A stretch of 64,000 nt of DNA from Thermoflavifilum aggregans (GTDB lineage Bacteria; Bacteroidota; Bacteroidia; Chitinophagales; Chitinophagaceae): contig NZ_PGFG01000001.1 of NCBI RefSeq assembly GCF_002797735.1, forward strand, positions 930,001 through 994,000, in the 5' to 3' direction. Each line of letters begins with the position of its first letter. The first letter of the stretch is position 1. The position numbers were made by a program, and so were the translations under genes. The notes below the pieces were generated by a model. That model saw only the letters and a list, made by a program, of their open reading frames with translations. It was not told the DNA's origin and searched no databases. Shown here one piece after another: positions 44,679 through 54,054 of the stretch.

Positions 44679-45917
44679 ATGAAAGGCGTTGTAATTATTT
44701 GTTTTCTGGTAATGCTGGCAGGAAAAACCTGGGCAAGGCAAATACAAGTATGTGCTTCCTGTGAAGTGCAAACCATTGAAAAAGCCTTGCAGCAGGCAAA
44801 ACCTTATGATACTATCCTGCTGAAAGGAACGTTTCAGCTGGATAGTGCATACACCATTACAATGCCTTTATCTATCATCGGCCAGCAGGCGATTTTGGAC
44901 GGACAGGGAAAAACAGGCATGTGGATAATCCATGCCAATAATGTATTGATCAGAGATTTGACTCTGCTGCATACGGGCATGAGTTATATAGAAGACAGGG
45001 CCTGTATCTCCATCTCGAAATCAAATCATATAAGCATCCTGCATGTAAAAATGATCCAATCTTTTTTCGGAATTTATGCTTATCAAAGCAGGCATATTCT
45101 TGTGGAAGACTGTTTTTTTGACGGATTGGGAACCACCGAGTTTAATGCAGCAAATGGTATTCACTTATGGTATTGTGACAGTGTGAATCTGATTGATAAC
45201 ATTGTTCAGCATCACAGAGATGGTATATATCTTGAATTCACTAATAACAGTGAAATAAAAAATAATATCAGCCGGAACAATATTCGTTATGGTATGCATT
45301 TTATGTTCTCCAATAACGATTCTTACATTGAAAATACTTTTCAGTATAATGGTGCAGGAGTGGCTGTGATGTATTCACACAACATTCAGATGAAAAAAAA
45401 TACGTTTTCACGTAATTACGGTCCCAATGCCTACGGTTTGTTGCTGAAAGAAATTCATGATTCAGAAATCAGACAGAATTATTTTTTGGATAATACAGCT
45501 GGATTGTTTATGGAAGAATGCAGCCGACTGAATATTATCGGAAATACTTTTCAATCGAACGGATGGGCCATGCGAATAACGGGAAGTTCATTGAACAACC
45601 AGATTAGCAGAAATAATTTTTTGCAAAATTCATTTGATGTAGCCTCGTTAACGGCAAATGTTCAGGATAATCGTTTTTATGAAAACTACTGGAGTGATTA
45701 CAGGGGTTATGATTTGAACGGAGATAACATAGGTGATGTGCCCTTTCATCCGATGCGTATGTTTGCTTATGTGGTGATGCGATATAATATTTCTGTGGTT
45801 CTGCTACGGAGTTTGCTTGAAAGTTTGCTCAACGTAGCAGAATCTGTGATTCCCATTGTCACTCCATCCAAACTTGTTGATCCGGCACCATTGATGAAAC
45901 CAGTTCAGCATGATTGA
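44679..45917 (+). CDS. nosD: NosD periplasmic copper-maturation protein
   Basis: NosD works with the NosFY ABC transporter in CuZ site maturation. The 412-residue protein has a Sec signal (cleavage near KTWARQ) and then a right-handed parallel beta helix with repeated Asn-rich turns (DNIVQHHRDGIYLEFTNNSEIKNN, IGNTFQSNGWAMRITGSS). The C-terminal SDYRGYDLNGDNIGDVPF is characteristic. It overlaps nosF by 8 bases, so translation is coupled. Confidence 0.94.
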   Translation: MKGVVIICFLVMLAGKTWARQIQVCASCEVQTIEKALQQAKPYDTILLKGTFQLDSAYTITMPLSIIGQQAILDGQGKTGMWIIHANNVLIRDLTLLHTGMSYIEDRACISISKSNHISILHVKMIQSFFGIYAYQSRHILVEDCFFDGLGTTEFNAANGIHLWYCDSVNLIDNIVQHHRDGIYLEFTNNSEIKNNISRNNIRYGMHFMFSNNDSYIENTFQYNGAGVAVMYSHNIQMKKNTFSRNYGPNAYGLLLKEIHDSEIRQNYFLDNTAGLFMEECSRLNIIGNTFQSNGWAMRITGSSLNNQISRNNFLQNSFDVASLTANVQDNRFYENYWSDYRGYDLNGDNIGDVPFHPMRMFAYVVMRYNISVVLLRSLLESLLNVAESVIPIVTPSKLVDPAPLMKPVQHD

Positions 45918-46629
45918 GATACAAAATTTATCGAAGGCGTACAGGAAACGCAAGGTATTGCATCATATTGATGCAACTATCACCAGTCCGGGTATATATG
46001 CCATTTTAGGACCCAACGGATCTGGCAAAACCACTTTGATGAAAATTTGTATGGGTCTTGTACTGCCCGACGAAGGTGATGTGTGTATCTATAGGGAATC
46101 TGTGCGCACAGGTATCCAATACCGCCGGATGGTGGGTTATCTTCCGCAGATTGCACGTTTTCCAGATAATCTGAAGGTAAAGGAACTGCTGCAATTAACC
46201 GAACATCTTCGCGGCAAGGCACAACGCAAGAAAATGCTGATCGAGTTGTTGGATCTTGCTCCGTACATGGATCAGTTGTTTCGCAATCTTTCCGGAGGAA
46301 CCCAGCAAAAAGTAAATCTGGTGACCTGCCTGATGTATGATGTCCCTTTGTATTTACTGGATGAGCCTACAGCAGCACTGGATCCGGTTACTCAGCTCAG
46401 ATTGAAGGAATTTATTCAGCATGAAAAAGAAAGAGGGAAGATTATAGTGCTCACTACACACGTTCCTCATCTGGTTCAGGCAATAGCCGATGAAATATAC
46501 TTTTTGCTGTATGGTGATATTTATTTTCATGGATCTGTAGAACAACTGACCGATGCTTATCAGGCAAATGATGTGGAAGAAGCCATTGCCCGCTTGCTGA
46601 TGTATGAACAGGAAAAAGTAAAGATATGA
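45910..46629 (+). CDS. nosF: ABC transporter ATP-binding protein NosF
   Basis: The 239-residue ATPase powers the NosY membrane partner. Walker A is GPNGSGKTT (34-42), the signature is NLSGGTQQKVNL, and Walker B is LYLLDEPTAALDP. A switch His is in LTTHVPHLVQAI. The substrate is unproven; a sulfur or copper compound for the CuZ site is assumed in the field. It overlaps nosD by 8 bases and nosY by 4 bases. Confidence 0.93.
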   Translation: MIEIQNLSKAYRKRKVLHHIDATITSPGIYAILGPNGSGKTTLMKICMGLVLPDEGDVCIYRESVRTGIQYRRMVGYLPQIARFPDNLKVKELLQLTEHLRGKAQRKKMLIELLDLAPYMDQLFRNLSGGTQQKVNLVTCLMYDVPLYLLDEPTAALDPVTQLRLKEFIQHEKERGKIIVLTTHVPHLVQAIADEIYFLLYGDIYFHGSVEQLTDAYQANDVEEAIARLLMYEQEKVKI

Positions 46630-47408
46630 GAAAGATATTGCAATATGGTTTCATTGACCTGTTGAGGAGCAAATGGATGATTGGTTATGGCATCGTATTT
46701 TTTTGTCTTACCTCTACCATTTTGTATCTGATTGGTGATTTCAAGCAGGTCATCATTAGTATGATGTATCTGGTGTTGTATCTGATACCTTTGTTATCTA
46801 TGGTACTGGGTATTATGTATGGCTATCAGATCAGGGAATATATCGCGTGGGTTTTATCACATCCTGTTTCAAGGAGAAATGTGTTTATGGGATATTATCT
46901 GAGTCTTTCCCTGGTGTTGATTATTTATTTTCTTATCGGAATGGGCATTCCGTTTTTGATTGCGGGAGTTTTGCATAGTTCATCTGCATCTGCATTTGCA
47001 TTTTTAATGCTGGCAGGCATTGTGCTTTCCTTTATCGTTTCAGGCATGGCATTATGGGTAGTATTTGGTTTTGATCATAAGCTGCTGGGTTTGGGTATGG
47101 GATTGTTTATATGGCTGGTGATGGCGGTTTTGTATGATGTTTTCTTTCTGATTGCGGTGATTGCGTTTCAGGATTATCCGCTTGAAGTATTTGCAATTGT
47201 GGCAAGCATTCTGAATCCGGTGGATTTAAGTCGTATTTTGCTGATATCTCATCTCGACATTTCTGCACTGCTTGGATACACCGGTGCGGTTATCAAATCA
47301 TCTTTTGGTACGTACGGAGGTTTGATATGGATATGTGCCGGATACCTTATCTGGCTGATTATTCCTGTTTGGAGATATATGCATATTACTTCAAAAAAAG
47401 ATTTTTGA
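46626..47408 (+). CDS. nosY: ABC transporter permease NosY
   Basis: The 260-residue inner-membrane protein has about six helices in the ABC-2 type layout: first helix at about 17-37, with the motif REYIAWVLSHPVSRRNVFMGYYLSLSL after the second. It pairs with NosF and receives or passes cargo to NosD. The ATG overlaps the nosF stop (ATGA), typical of stoichiometric coupling. Confidence 0.9.
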   Translation: MRKILQYGFIDLLRSKWMIGYGIVFFCLTSTILYLIGDFKQVIISMMYLVLYLIPLLSMVLGIMYGYQIREYIAWVLSHPVSRRNVFMGYYLSLSLVLIIYFLIGMGIPFLIAGVLHSSSASAFAFLMLAGIVLSFIVSGMALWVVFGFDHKLLGLGMGLFIWLVMAVLYDVFFLIAVIAFQDYPLEVFAIVASILNPVDLSRILLISHLDISALLGYTGAVIKSSFGTYGGLIWICAGYLIWLIIPVWRYMHITSKKDF

Positions 47409-47418
47409 TGCTTGTGAT

Positions 47419-48612
47419 ATGAAAGACAGCGCTGCATTGGTAAACAGGGATACACGTGTAGCTGCCTGGTGGTGGATAGTTTCAATTATTTTTCTTTTTT
47501 GCGGAGCTGTTATTGGATTAGGGCTCAGGTTTTATTTTGTGAAACCTATGCCTGTGCGGTTTCAGTACTGGCTTCACGCCCATTCACATGTGATGCTGCT
47601 GGGGTGGGTGTTCAACGCTTTGTTTTTATTGGTTTATCAGCAATTTTTTCGCGTTTTTTCACGTATCGAAAAGATTTGCATTGGATTGCTGCAGGTTGGG
47701 GTGTTGGGCATGCTGATCAGTTTTCCATTTCAGGGATACGGTCCTGTGTCAATTGTTTTTTCTGCCTTGCATCTTACAGTAGCAGATGTGCTAGCGATAC
47801 TGCTTTGGATTCGAACAAAATCACCTGCTTTTTTCGTAGTCGGATCGGAACATACCAGGCGCTTTCTCAAGATGGGCGCATTTTTCCAGCTTCTGTCCTC
47901 GCTGGGCCCGTTTATGCTTGCCCATCTGATGGCCGGGTCAAATCATGCGTCAGGAATTGAACACACGGCATTGTATCAGTTATCCATATTTTTTTACCTG
48001 CATTTTTTATACAATGGTTTGTTTTTCTATCTGGTACTTGCCTTATGGCTGCCCTCGGCTATCATTACACGTTCTTCTCAGTATCTGATGGCATTGGGAA
48101 CTGTTTTAATCTTTGCCCATGCCATTCTGTATGTAGATGAGCGATGGTTATGGTCGTGGGTGGCTGCCATCGGATCCATCCTGCAGTTATCTGTATGGCT
48201 GACATGGATGCATCAAAATTTTGATGTACTCAGGCGAAAGGCTGGCTTGATACTCCTTGCGGCAGTGACTGTAAAACTGATTTTGCAGGTAGGGGGAAGT
48301 TTTCCTCCGTTGAGCCATCTGGTTGTTACACAAAGATTCTGGCTGATGGCCTATCTGCATTTTCTGTTTTTGGGTATTTATACACCATTTATATGGGCCA
48401 TGAAAGGCCTTTCCAGAAGGTTTTTACCTTACGGGTTGTACTGGCTGATGCTGCTGGGTACAGAAGGATTGCTGCTTTCGCCCTATCTGTTCAGGAAAAC
48501 GACCTTCAATGCTGAAGCATGGTATGCCTGTATATTTGCTGTATATGCCGGGCTTGTGGTATTGCTTCTGTGTATAACCTACAGGCTTTCTCCCTACAGA
48601 CGACACGAATAA
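47419..48612 (+). CDS. multi-pass membrane protein of unknown function ending the nos operon
   Basis: The 397-residue protein has about 11-12 helices and several His residues in or near them: His53, His55 and His57 in WLHAHSHVMLLGWVFNALF, His195 in FYLHFLYNGLFFYL, and another in MAYLHFLFLGIYTPF. This resembles the haem-ligating helices of haem-copper oxidase subunit I and NnrS-like proteins, but it is not a full oxidase. It begins 10 bases after nosY. A role in haem or copper binding, or in electron supply to N2O reduction, is a guess. Confidence 0.7.
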   Translation: MKDSAALVNRDTRVAAWWWIVSIIFLFCGAVIGLGLRFYFVKPMPVRFQYWLHAHSHVMLLGWVFNALFLLVYQQFFRVFSRIEKICIGLLQVGVLGMLISFPFQGYGPVSIVFSALHLTVADVLAILLWIRTKSPAFFVVGSEHTRRFLKMGAFFQLLSSLGPFMLAHLMAGSNHASGIEHTALYQLSIFFYLHFLYNGLFFYLVLALWLPSAIITRSSQYLMALGTVLIFAHAILYVDERWLWSWVAAIGSILQLSVWLTWMHQNFDVLRRKAGLILLAAVTVKLILQVGGSFPPLSHLVVTQRFWLMAYLHFLFLGIYTPFIWAMKGLSRRFLPYGLYWLMLLGTEGLLLSPYLFRKTTFNAEAWYACIFAVYAGLVVLLLCITYRLSPYRRHE

Positions 48613-48624
48613 TTTGAATCCTTT

Positions 48625-48655
48625 TTGTCATTTTCAAAAAATCCTATTACCTTTG
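48625..48655 (+). promoter_or_regulatory. promoter of the S10-spc-alpha operon
   Basis: TTG at 48625-48627 and TACCTTTG at 48648-48655 are 20 bp apart. The -7 box is the same as that of rpsL. It lies just after the nos cluster and frees the r-protein genes from its control. Confidence 0.7.
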
Positions 48656-48689
48656 CCGTCCCAAATTACATCGGGAAAATTGTTTGATC

Positions 48690-48995
48690 ATGGCACAGCG
48701 GATTCGCATTAAATTGAAATCTTACGATCACAATCTGGTGGATAAATCGGCCGAAAAGATTGTAAAAACGGTCAGAAGCACGGGTGCTGTGGTAACGGGT
48801 CCTATTCCCCTGCCCACGGAAAAGAAAATTTTCACCGTGCTACGTTCTCCCCATGTGAACAAGAAATCACGCGAGCAGTTTCAGCTGTGCACTCACAAAC
48901 GTTTGCTGGATATTTACACGTCCTCGTCCCGCACGGTAGATGCGCTTTCTAAGCTCGATTTACCTTCGGGCGTGGATGTTGAAATAAAAGCTTAG
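48690..48995 (+). CDS. rpsJ: 30S ribosomal protein S10
   Basis: S10 is part of the 30S head and, with NusB, of antitermination complexes. The 101-residue protein starts [24 protein letters not shown] and contains [37 protein letters not shown] two codons earlier is in frame, but the ATG at 48690 gives the standard length. First gene of the S10 operon. Confidence 0.98.
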   Translation: MAQRIRIKLKSYDHNLVDKSAEKIVKTVRSTGAVVTGPIPLPTEKKIFTVLRSPHVNKKSREQFQLCTHKRLLDIYTSSSRTVDALSKLDLPSGVDVEIKA

Positions 48996-49014
48996 TATTC
49001 TGTTTATTGGTCTC

Positions 49015-49078
49015 AACTCCGTTTGGGGCAGCTTCTGGGAAGCCACCCCATCCTTCGGTTAAAACCGGGGCGGAGCGC
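49015..49078 (+). promoter_or_regulatory. three-way-junction RNA element between rpsJ and rplC
   Basis: The 98-base spacer can fold into a closing stem (CTCCG 49017-49021 with CGGAG 49071-49075) enclosing two hairpins. Hairpin one is TGGGG/CCCCA (49024-49028, 49046-49050) topped by GCTT/AAGC after a 2x2 internal loop. Hairpin two is CTTCGGT/ACCGGGG (49053-49059, 49064-49070) with a TAAA loop. Such compact folds ahead of r-protein genes often bind a product of the operon (L4 does this in E. coli). Identity is unproven. Confidence 0.6.
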
Positions 49079-49093
49079 TGAAAAACAAATATC

Positions 49094-49711
49094 ATGAAAG
49101 GAATTCTTGGCAGAAAATTGGGCATGACCAGCATTTTCGAAGCTGATGGGCGGCAGACAGCCTGCACCATTATTGAAGCTGGTCCCTGTGTAGTGACTCA
49201 GGTCAAAACTCCCGAAACCGACGGCTATCATGCTTTTCAGATTGCCTTCGGGGAAAGAAAGGAAAAAAATACGCCCCGCCCGCTCAGGCAACACTTCGCA
49301 AAAGCCAATACTTCACCCAAAAGATATGTCAGGGAGATCCGTGATCCGGAAATCCAGAAGCAGGTTGGTGAACTGATTACGTGTGATATCTTTCAGGAAG
49401 GAGAGGTTGTCAATGTAATCGGCACATCCAAGGGTAAGGGATTTCAGGGCGTGGTGAAACGTCATCATTTCCGAGGTGTAGGTGAATCCACGCATGGCCA
49501 GCATGACCGCAGCCGGGCTCCCGGTTCCATTGGTGCTTCCTCTTTTCCTTCGAGGGTATTGAAAGGCATGCGCATGGCCGGCCGGATGGGTAATGAACGG
49601 GTGAAGGTAAAAGGTCTGCGCATTCTGAAAGTATTTCCCGAACAGAATTATATCTTGGTAAGCGGATCCGTTCCGGGTCATAATGGTTCCATTGTTTTAA
49701 TTGAAAAATGA
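49094..49711 (+). CDS. rplC: 50S ribosomal protein L3
   Basis: L3 is an early assembly protein near the peptidyl transferase centre. The 205-residue protein begins KGILGRKLGMTSIFEADGR. It holds the long-loop motif KGFQGVVKRHHFRGVGESTHG, with the Gln that is methylated in some bacteria, and HDRSRAPGSIGASSFPSRVLKGMRMAGRMG. It follows the structured spacer, and its stop is 1 base before the rplD start. Confidence 0.98.
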   Translation: MKGILGRKLGMTSIFEADGRQTACTIIEAGPCVVTQVKTPETDGYHAFQIAFGERKEKNTPRPLRQHFAKANTSPKRYVREIRDPEIQKQVGELITCDIFQEGEVVNVIGTSKGKGFQGVVKRHHFRGVGESTHGQHDRSRAPGSIGASSFPSRVLKGMRMAGRMGNERVKVKGLRILKVFPEQNYILVSGSVPGHNGSIVLIEK

Positions 49712-49712
49712 T

Positions 49713-50360
49713 ATGCAGCTCGAGGTATTCAATATAGCAGGTGAAAAAACCGGGAGAACCGTCGAACTTCCCGACCAGATATTTCAGGCGAAGCCTCACC
49801 AGCATGTCCTTTATCTGGCTGTGAAGCAATATCTGGCTGCTCAGCGCCAGGGCACACATAAAACCAAAGCCCGGAATGAGGTAAAAGGTTCTACACGTAA
49901 ACTGCACCGGCAGAAGGGTACGGGCGGATCCCGCAAAGGCAGCATCCGCAATCCACTGTTCCGTGGCGGAGGAACTGTGTTTGGGCCCCAGCCGCGTGAT
50001 TATTCCATTAAACTCAATAAAAAGGAAAAAGACCTGGCACGAGTTTCAGCCCTTTCTGTAAAAGCCTCTGAACAGGCTATCCGGATTGTGGAAGATTTTT
50101 CCATTCAACCCCCGAAAACCAAACAGTTTGTAAGTGTGTTGAAGGCGTTGGGTATCGATCCGGAATGGAAAAAGGTGTTGTTTGTAACCCCGGAATATCA
50201 GGAATCCATTTTCCTCTCATTCCGGAATGTACCTACCGTCAACGGTCTGGCATTCAAGGACCTGAATGCTTATGATATTTTAAATGCCAATTATCTGGTG
50301 TTTACTGAACAGGCAGCCAGGCTCTTTCAGCAAGCTGCTGAACCTGTACCGGCTGAATAA
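49713..50360 (+). CDS. rplD: 50S ribosomal protein L4
   Basis: L4 lines the exit tunnel; in many bacteria it also represses its own operon. The 215-residue protein shows the tunnel loop KARNEVKGSTRKLHRQKGTGGSRKGSIRNPLFRGGGTVFGP and the globular part with LNAYDILNANYLVFTEQA. The ATG at 49713 follows the rplC stop by 1 base; an in-frame TTG at 49701 is less likely. Confidence 0.97.
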   Translation: MQLEVFNIAGEKTGRTVELPDQIFQAKPHQHVLYLAVKQYLAAQRQGTHKTKARNEVKGSTRKLHRQKGTGGSRKGSIRNPLFRGGGTVFGPQPRDYSIKLNKKEKDLARVSALSVKASEQAIRIVEDFSIQPPKTKQFVSVLKALGIDPEWKKVLFVTPEYQESIFLSFRNVPTVNGLAFKDLNAYDILNANYLVFTEQAARLFQQAAEPVPAE

Positions 50361-50376
50361 TTGAAGTTTAAAAAAC

Positions 50377-50682
50377 ATGACAATGAAAGCCACTGATATT
50401 CTGATTAAGCCGATGGTTACCGAAAAATCCAATCAGCAGTCTGAAAAGCTGAACAGGTACACTTTTCAGGTAAACCGGAAGGCCAATAAACTGCAGATCA
50501 AAAAGGCTGTGGAAGAATTTTACGGCGTTACTGTAACAGATGTGAATACTAGCATTGTTCCCGGAAAACGCAGAAACCGTTATACTTATTCAGGCGTAAT
50601 CAGCGGAAAAAAATCAGCTTACAAAAAGGCCGTAGTTACCCTGGCAGAAGGAGAATCGATTGATCTGTATGCCAATGTATAA
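50377..50682 (+). CDS. rplW: 50S ribosomal protein L23
   Basis: L23 sits at the tunnel exit and docks trigger factor and SRP. The 101-residue protein contains ATDILIKPMVTEKSNQQSEKLNRYTFQV and NKLQIKKAVEEFYGVTVTDVNT. ATG codons at 50377 and 50383 are both possible. It follows rplD by 16 bases. Confidence 0.97.
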   Translation: MTMKATDILIKPMVTEKSNQQSEKLNRYTFQVNRKANKLQIKKAVEEFYGVTVTDVNTSIVPGKRRNRYTYSGVISGKKSAYKKAVVTLAEGESIDLYANV

Positions 50683-50724
50683 TGCAGGTCACACATTGAT
50701 AGTGTTTTAAACGAATGAGATTCC

Positions 50725-51564
50725 ATGGCACTGAAGAAATTTAAACCGGTCACACCAGGCACCCGATGGAGAATCGGAAATGCTTTTGCAGAAATCACTA
50801 CCGATGAACCCGAAAAAAGCCTGCTGGAACCTATTTCCAAGACCGGCGGGCGTAACACGCAGGGGCATCGGACCATGCGTTATATCGGTGGCGGACATAA
50901 AAAACGCTATCGCATTATTGATTTTAAGCGAGACAAGAGAAATATTCCAGCTACGGTCAAAAGCATTGAATATGATCCCAATCGCAGTGCATTCATAGCC
51001 CTGGTGGTTTATGCAGATGGGGAAAAACGCTATATCCTGGCTCCCCAGGGTTTGCAAGTGGGTGCCACTGTGATGAGTGGTGATGAGGTGAGCCCTGAAG
51101 TCGGCAATGCTATGCCGTTGAAAAATATGCCACTGGGTACCATTGTGCACAACATAGAATTGCATCCCGGCCAAGGAGGAGCCATTGCCCGCAGTGCTGG
51201 CACCTATGCCCAGCTCACGGCAAAAGAAGAAAAATATGTGGTGTTGAAAATGCCTTCCGGAGAAATCCGTCGGGTACTTGGCCAATGTTATGCCACCGTG
51301 GGCAGCGTATCAAACTCCGATCATGCTCTCGAACAAATGGGTAAAGCCGGACGCAACCGCTGGCGTGGCATCAGGCCCAGAACCAGAGGGGTGGCTATGA
51401 ATCCGGTTGATCATCCTATGGGTGGCGGGGAAGGAAAGGCTTCGGGTGGTCATCCGCGTTCCAGAAAAGGCCTGTATGCCAAAGGGTTGAAGACCCGCTC
51501 CAGAAAGAAAGCTTCCAATAAGCTTATCCTGCAGCGGAGAAATGGCCAGAAGCTCAGCAGCTAA
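50725..51564 (+). CDS. rplB: 50S ribosomal protein L2
   Basis: L2 is needed for subunit joining and peptidyl transfer. The 279-residue protein has [24 protein letters not shown] near the N-terminus. The C-terminal signature is [25 protein letters not shown], whose His is important for peptidyl transfer. The basic tail ([17 protein letters not shown]) is normal. Confidence 0.98.
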   Translation: MALKKFKPVTPGTRWRIGNAFAEITTDEPEKSLLEPISKTGGRNTQGHRTMRYIGGGHKKRYRIIDFKRDKRNIPATVKSIEYDPNRSAFIALVVYADGEKRYILAPQGLQVGATVMSGDEVSPEVGNAMPLKNMPLGTIVHNIELHPGQGGAIARSAGTYAQLTAKEEKYVVLKMPSGEIRRVLGQCYATVGSVSNSDHALEQMGKAGRNRWRGIRPRTRGVAMNPVDHPMGGGEGKASGGHPRSRKGLYAKGLKTRSRKKASNKLILQRRNGQKLSS

Positions 51565-51593
51565 TGTTTCTATAAACAAATATTTTAAACGAT

Positions 51594-51863
51594 ATGGCTC
51601 GTTCAATTAAAAAAGGACCTTACGTAGATCATAAACTGGAGAAGAAAGTGCAGCTGATGAATGAGGGGACCCTCAAGAAGGCCGTCATCAAGACCTGGAG
51701 CCGGCGGTCTACCATTACACCCGATTTCGTGGGACATACTTTTGCCGTACACAACGGCAACAAGTTTATCCCGGTGTATGTGACGGAATTCATGGTAGGT
51801 CATAAGCTGGGAGAATTCGCTCCCACACGCAATTTCAAGGGACATTCCAATAAGAAACAATAA
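51594..51863 (+). CDS. rpsS: 30S ribosomal protein S19
   Basis: S19 is a head protein at the bridge to the 50S subunit. The 89-residue protein reads [21 protein letters not shown] and then [24 protein letters not shown] and [16 protein letters not shown], all standard. It lies between rplB and rplV. Confidence 0.98.
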   Translation: MARSIKKGPYVDHKLEKKVQLMNEGTLKKAVIKTWSRRSTITPDFVGHTFAVHNGNKFIPVYVTEFMVGHKLGEFAPTRNFKGHSNKKQ

Positions 51864-51889
51864 TAATTTGCATACATAATTTTTCGGTC

Positions 51890-52306
51890 ATGGAAGCTGT
51901 AGCTCGTTTGAGAAATTATCCCAGTTCACCCCGCAAAATGCGTTTGCTGGCTGATCTGATTCGGGGCAAGGAGGTAGATGTGGCTTTGAATATTTTAAAA
52001 TTTCACCCGAAACATCCCAGCAAACCACTGGAAAAACTTTTGCTGTCGGCTATTGCCAACTGGCGGGAAAAGAATCAGGGTGAACGGGTGGAAGATGCCA
52101 GGCTGTATGTCAAAACCATTTTTGTGGATGGCGGTCGCACCCTGAAAAGGCTCAGACCAGCTCCGCAGGGCAGAGCCTATCGGATTCGCAAACGCAGCAA
52201 CCATGTAACCATTATTGTGGATACTGCGTTGGCAGCCCAGGCAAAAGATTCGGCACAAACCGCAGCTTCCGCTACCGAAACAACATCTGAAGAAACAGCA
52301 TCCTAA
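51890..52306 (+). CDS. rplV: 50S ribosomal protein L22
   Basis: L22 reaches into the exit tunnel next to L4. The 138-residue protein has [25 protein letters not shown] and the tunnel loop [30 protein letters not shown]. The C-terminus is extended by about 25 Ala, Thr and Glu-rich residues, a tail often seen in Bacteroidota. Confidence 0.97.
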   Translation: MEAVARLRNYPSSPRKMRLLADLIRGKEVDVALNILKFHPKHPSKPLEKLLLSAIANWREKNQGERVEDARLYVKTIFVDGGRTLKRLRPAPQGRAYRIRKRSNHVTIIVDTALAAQAKDSAQTAASATETTSEETAS

Positions 52307-52322
52307 CCTAAAATTTCAGAAA

Positions 52323-53036
52323 GTGGGTCAAAAAACAAATCCAATCGGCAACAGATTAGGCATTATCAGAGGCTGGGACTCCAACTGGTACGGAAACAAA
52401 CATGATTTTGCTCCCAAACTGATAGAAGATCATAAGATTCGTACCTATCTGGATGCCCGGATCAGCCGGGGAGGTATATCACGGGTGGTTATAGAGCGTA
52501 CGTTAAACAAGCTCATCATCACTATTCATACCTCCAAGCCTGGCATTATCATCGGAAAGGGAGGCGGAGAAGTTGACCGGATTAAGGAAGAATTGAAAAA
52601 ACTCACAGGTAAGGAAGACGTACAAATTAATATTCTGGAAATCCGTCGTCCTGAAACGGATGCACGCATTGTGGCCGAAACCATAGCCCGGCAGATTGAA
52701 AGCCGCGTGAACTATAAAAGAGCTATTAAAATGGCCATTGCCACCACCATGCGCATGGGCGCAGAAGGGATTAAGGTGAAAGTGAGCGGCCGCCTGGGTG
52801 GAGCAGAAATCGCCCGCTCCGAAGAAATCAAGCAGGGACGCGTACCCTTGCATACGTTCCGGATGGATATTGATTATGCCTGCCTGTTCGCACAAACCGT
52901 ATACGGGAAGATTGGCGTAAAGGTATGGATATGCAAAGGCGAAGTGCTGGGCAAACGGGATCTGGATCCCAACTTTGTGGGAGGCCGTGATCATGGAAGG
53001 GAACGGAGGGGAAGAGAACGCGATCGGAGAAAATAA
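52323..53036 (+). CDS. rpsC: 30S ribosomal protein S3
   Basis: S3 lines the mRNA entry channel. With a GTG start at 52323, 17 bases after rplV, it has 237 residues and begins [21 protein letters not shown], matching family N-termini. The KH domain motif is [17 protein letters not shown], and the C-terminal domain has [20 protein letters not shown]. The tail is highly basic ([15 protein letters not shown]). Confidence 0.97.
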   Translation: MGQKTNPIGNRLGIIRGWDSNWYGNKHDFAPKLIEDHKIRTYLDARISRGGISRVVIERTLNKLIITIHTSKPGIIIGKGGGEVDRIKEELKKLTGKEDVQINILEIRRPETDARIVAETIARQIESRVNYKRAIKMAIATTMRMGAEGIKVKVSGRLGGAEIARSEEIKQGRVPLHTFRMDIDYACLFAQTVYGKIGVKVWICKGEVLGKRDLDPNFVGGRDHGRERRGRERDRRK

Positions 53037-53066
53037 ATCAGTTGAATCCACTAATGCATTTGAATC

Positions 53067-53489
53067 ATGTTACAGCCTAAACGTACCAAGCACAGAAAAA
53101 TGCAGAAGGGCCGGATCAAAGGGGTGGCCCAGCGGGGAAATACCCTGGCCTTTGGTTCATTTGGCCTGAAGGCACTGGAACCACACTGGATCACCGACCG
53201 GCAGATAGAGGCAGCCCGTGTAGCCCTCACCCGACACATGAAAAGGGAAGGGAATATCTGGATTCGCATATTTCCTGATAAGCCCATCACCAAGAAACCA
53301 CTTGAGGTGAGGATGGGAAAAGGGAAAGGCTCTCCCGATCATTGGGCAGCCGTGGTGCAACCCGGTCGTATCTTGTTTGAAGCCGACGGTGTGCCTATGG
53401 ATGTAGCCAGGGAAGCTCTGCGCTTGGCCGCCCAGAAACTGCCTATTAAAACCAAATTTGTGGTGAGACCTGATTTTGAAGCCCAATAA
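53067..53489 (+). CDS. rplP: 50S ribosomal protein L16
   Basis: L16 helps organise the A-site region. The 140-residue protein starts [19 protein letters not shown] and has [31 protein letters not shown] and the Arg-containing [16 protein letters not shown], all conserved. It is followed by rpmC after 12 bases. Confidence 0.98.
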   Translation: MLQPKRTKHRKMQKGRIKGVAQRGNTLAFGSFGLKALEPHWITDRQIEAARVALTRHMKREGNIWIRIFPDKPITKKPLEVRMGKGKGSPDHWAAVVQPGRILFEADGVPMDVAREALRLAAQKLPIKTKFVVRPDFEAQ

Positions 53490-53501
53490 TACATTTTATC
53501 C

Positions 53502-53741
53502 ATGGCAAAGACAAAAATTGATCTGAAAGCACTTAGCGATCAGGATCTGGAACAAAAAATTGCCGAAGAAACCTTGCATCTGAAGCGGCTGAAATTCAGC
53601 CATGCTATTTCCCCGCTGGAAAATCCGATGAGTATCCGGCAAACCCGCAGGGAAATTGCCAGGCTGAAGACAGAACTTCGGCGCCGGCAGCTTCAGCCCC
53701 GCCAGGATGCAGCCATTCAGTCTGAAAATAATAAACAATAA
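53502..53741 (+). CDS. rpmC: 50S ribosomal protein L29
   Basis: L29 is a small helical protein near the tunnel exit. The 79-residue protein has two helices with [34 protein letters not shown] Gln and Asn-rich C-terminal extension makes it a little longer than the usual 65 residues. It lies between rplP and rpsQ. Confidence 0.95.
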   Translation: MAKTKIDLKALSDQDLEQKIAEETLHLKRLKFSHAISPLENPMSIRQTRREIARLKTELRRRQLQPRQDAAIQSENNKQ

Positions 53742-53749
53742 CATACATC

Positions 53750-54007
53750 ATGGCAGAACGACGTTTAAGAAAAACCAGGGTGGGTGTGGTCACCAGCAAT
53801 AAAATGCAGAAAACCATTACGGTGAGTGTGGAACGCCGCGTGAAGCATCCGATCTATGGAAAGTTCATCAAGAAAACCACCAAGTTTCTGGCACACGACG
53901 AGAACAACAGCTGCCAGATAGGTGATGTGGTGCGCATCATGGAAACCCGCCCCCTGAGCAAAAGAAAATGCTGGCGTTTGGTGGAAATTATTCAACGCGC
54001 CCAATAA
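53750..54007 (+). CDS. rpsQ: 30S ribosomal protein S17
   Basis: S17 is a primary 16S rRNA binder with an OB fold. The 85-residue protein contains [32 protein letters not shown], then [25 protein letters not shown], the family signature. It starts 8 bases after rpmC. Confidence 0.98.
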   Translation: MAERRLRKTRVGVVTSNKMQKTITVSVERRVKHPIYGKFIKKTTKFLAHDENNSCQIGDVVRIMETRPLSKRKCWRLVEIIQRAQ

Positions 54008-54054
54008 AACTTATTGCCCGGCTATTTTGATTATGCTTTAAAAACCTTTTTACC

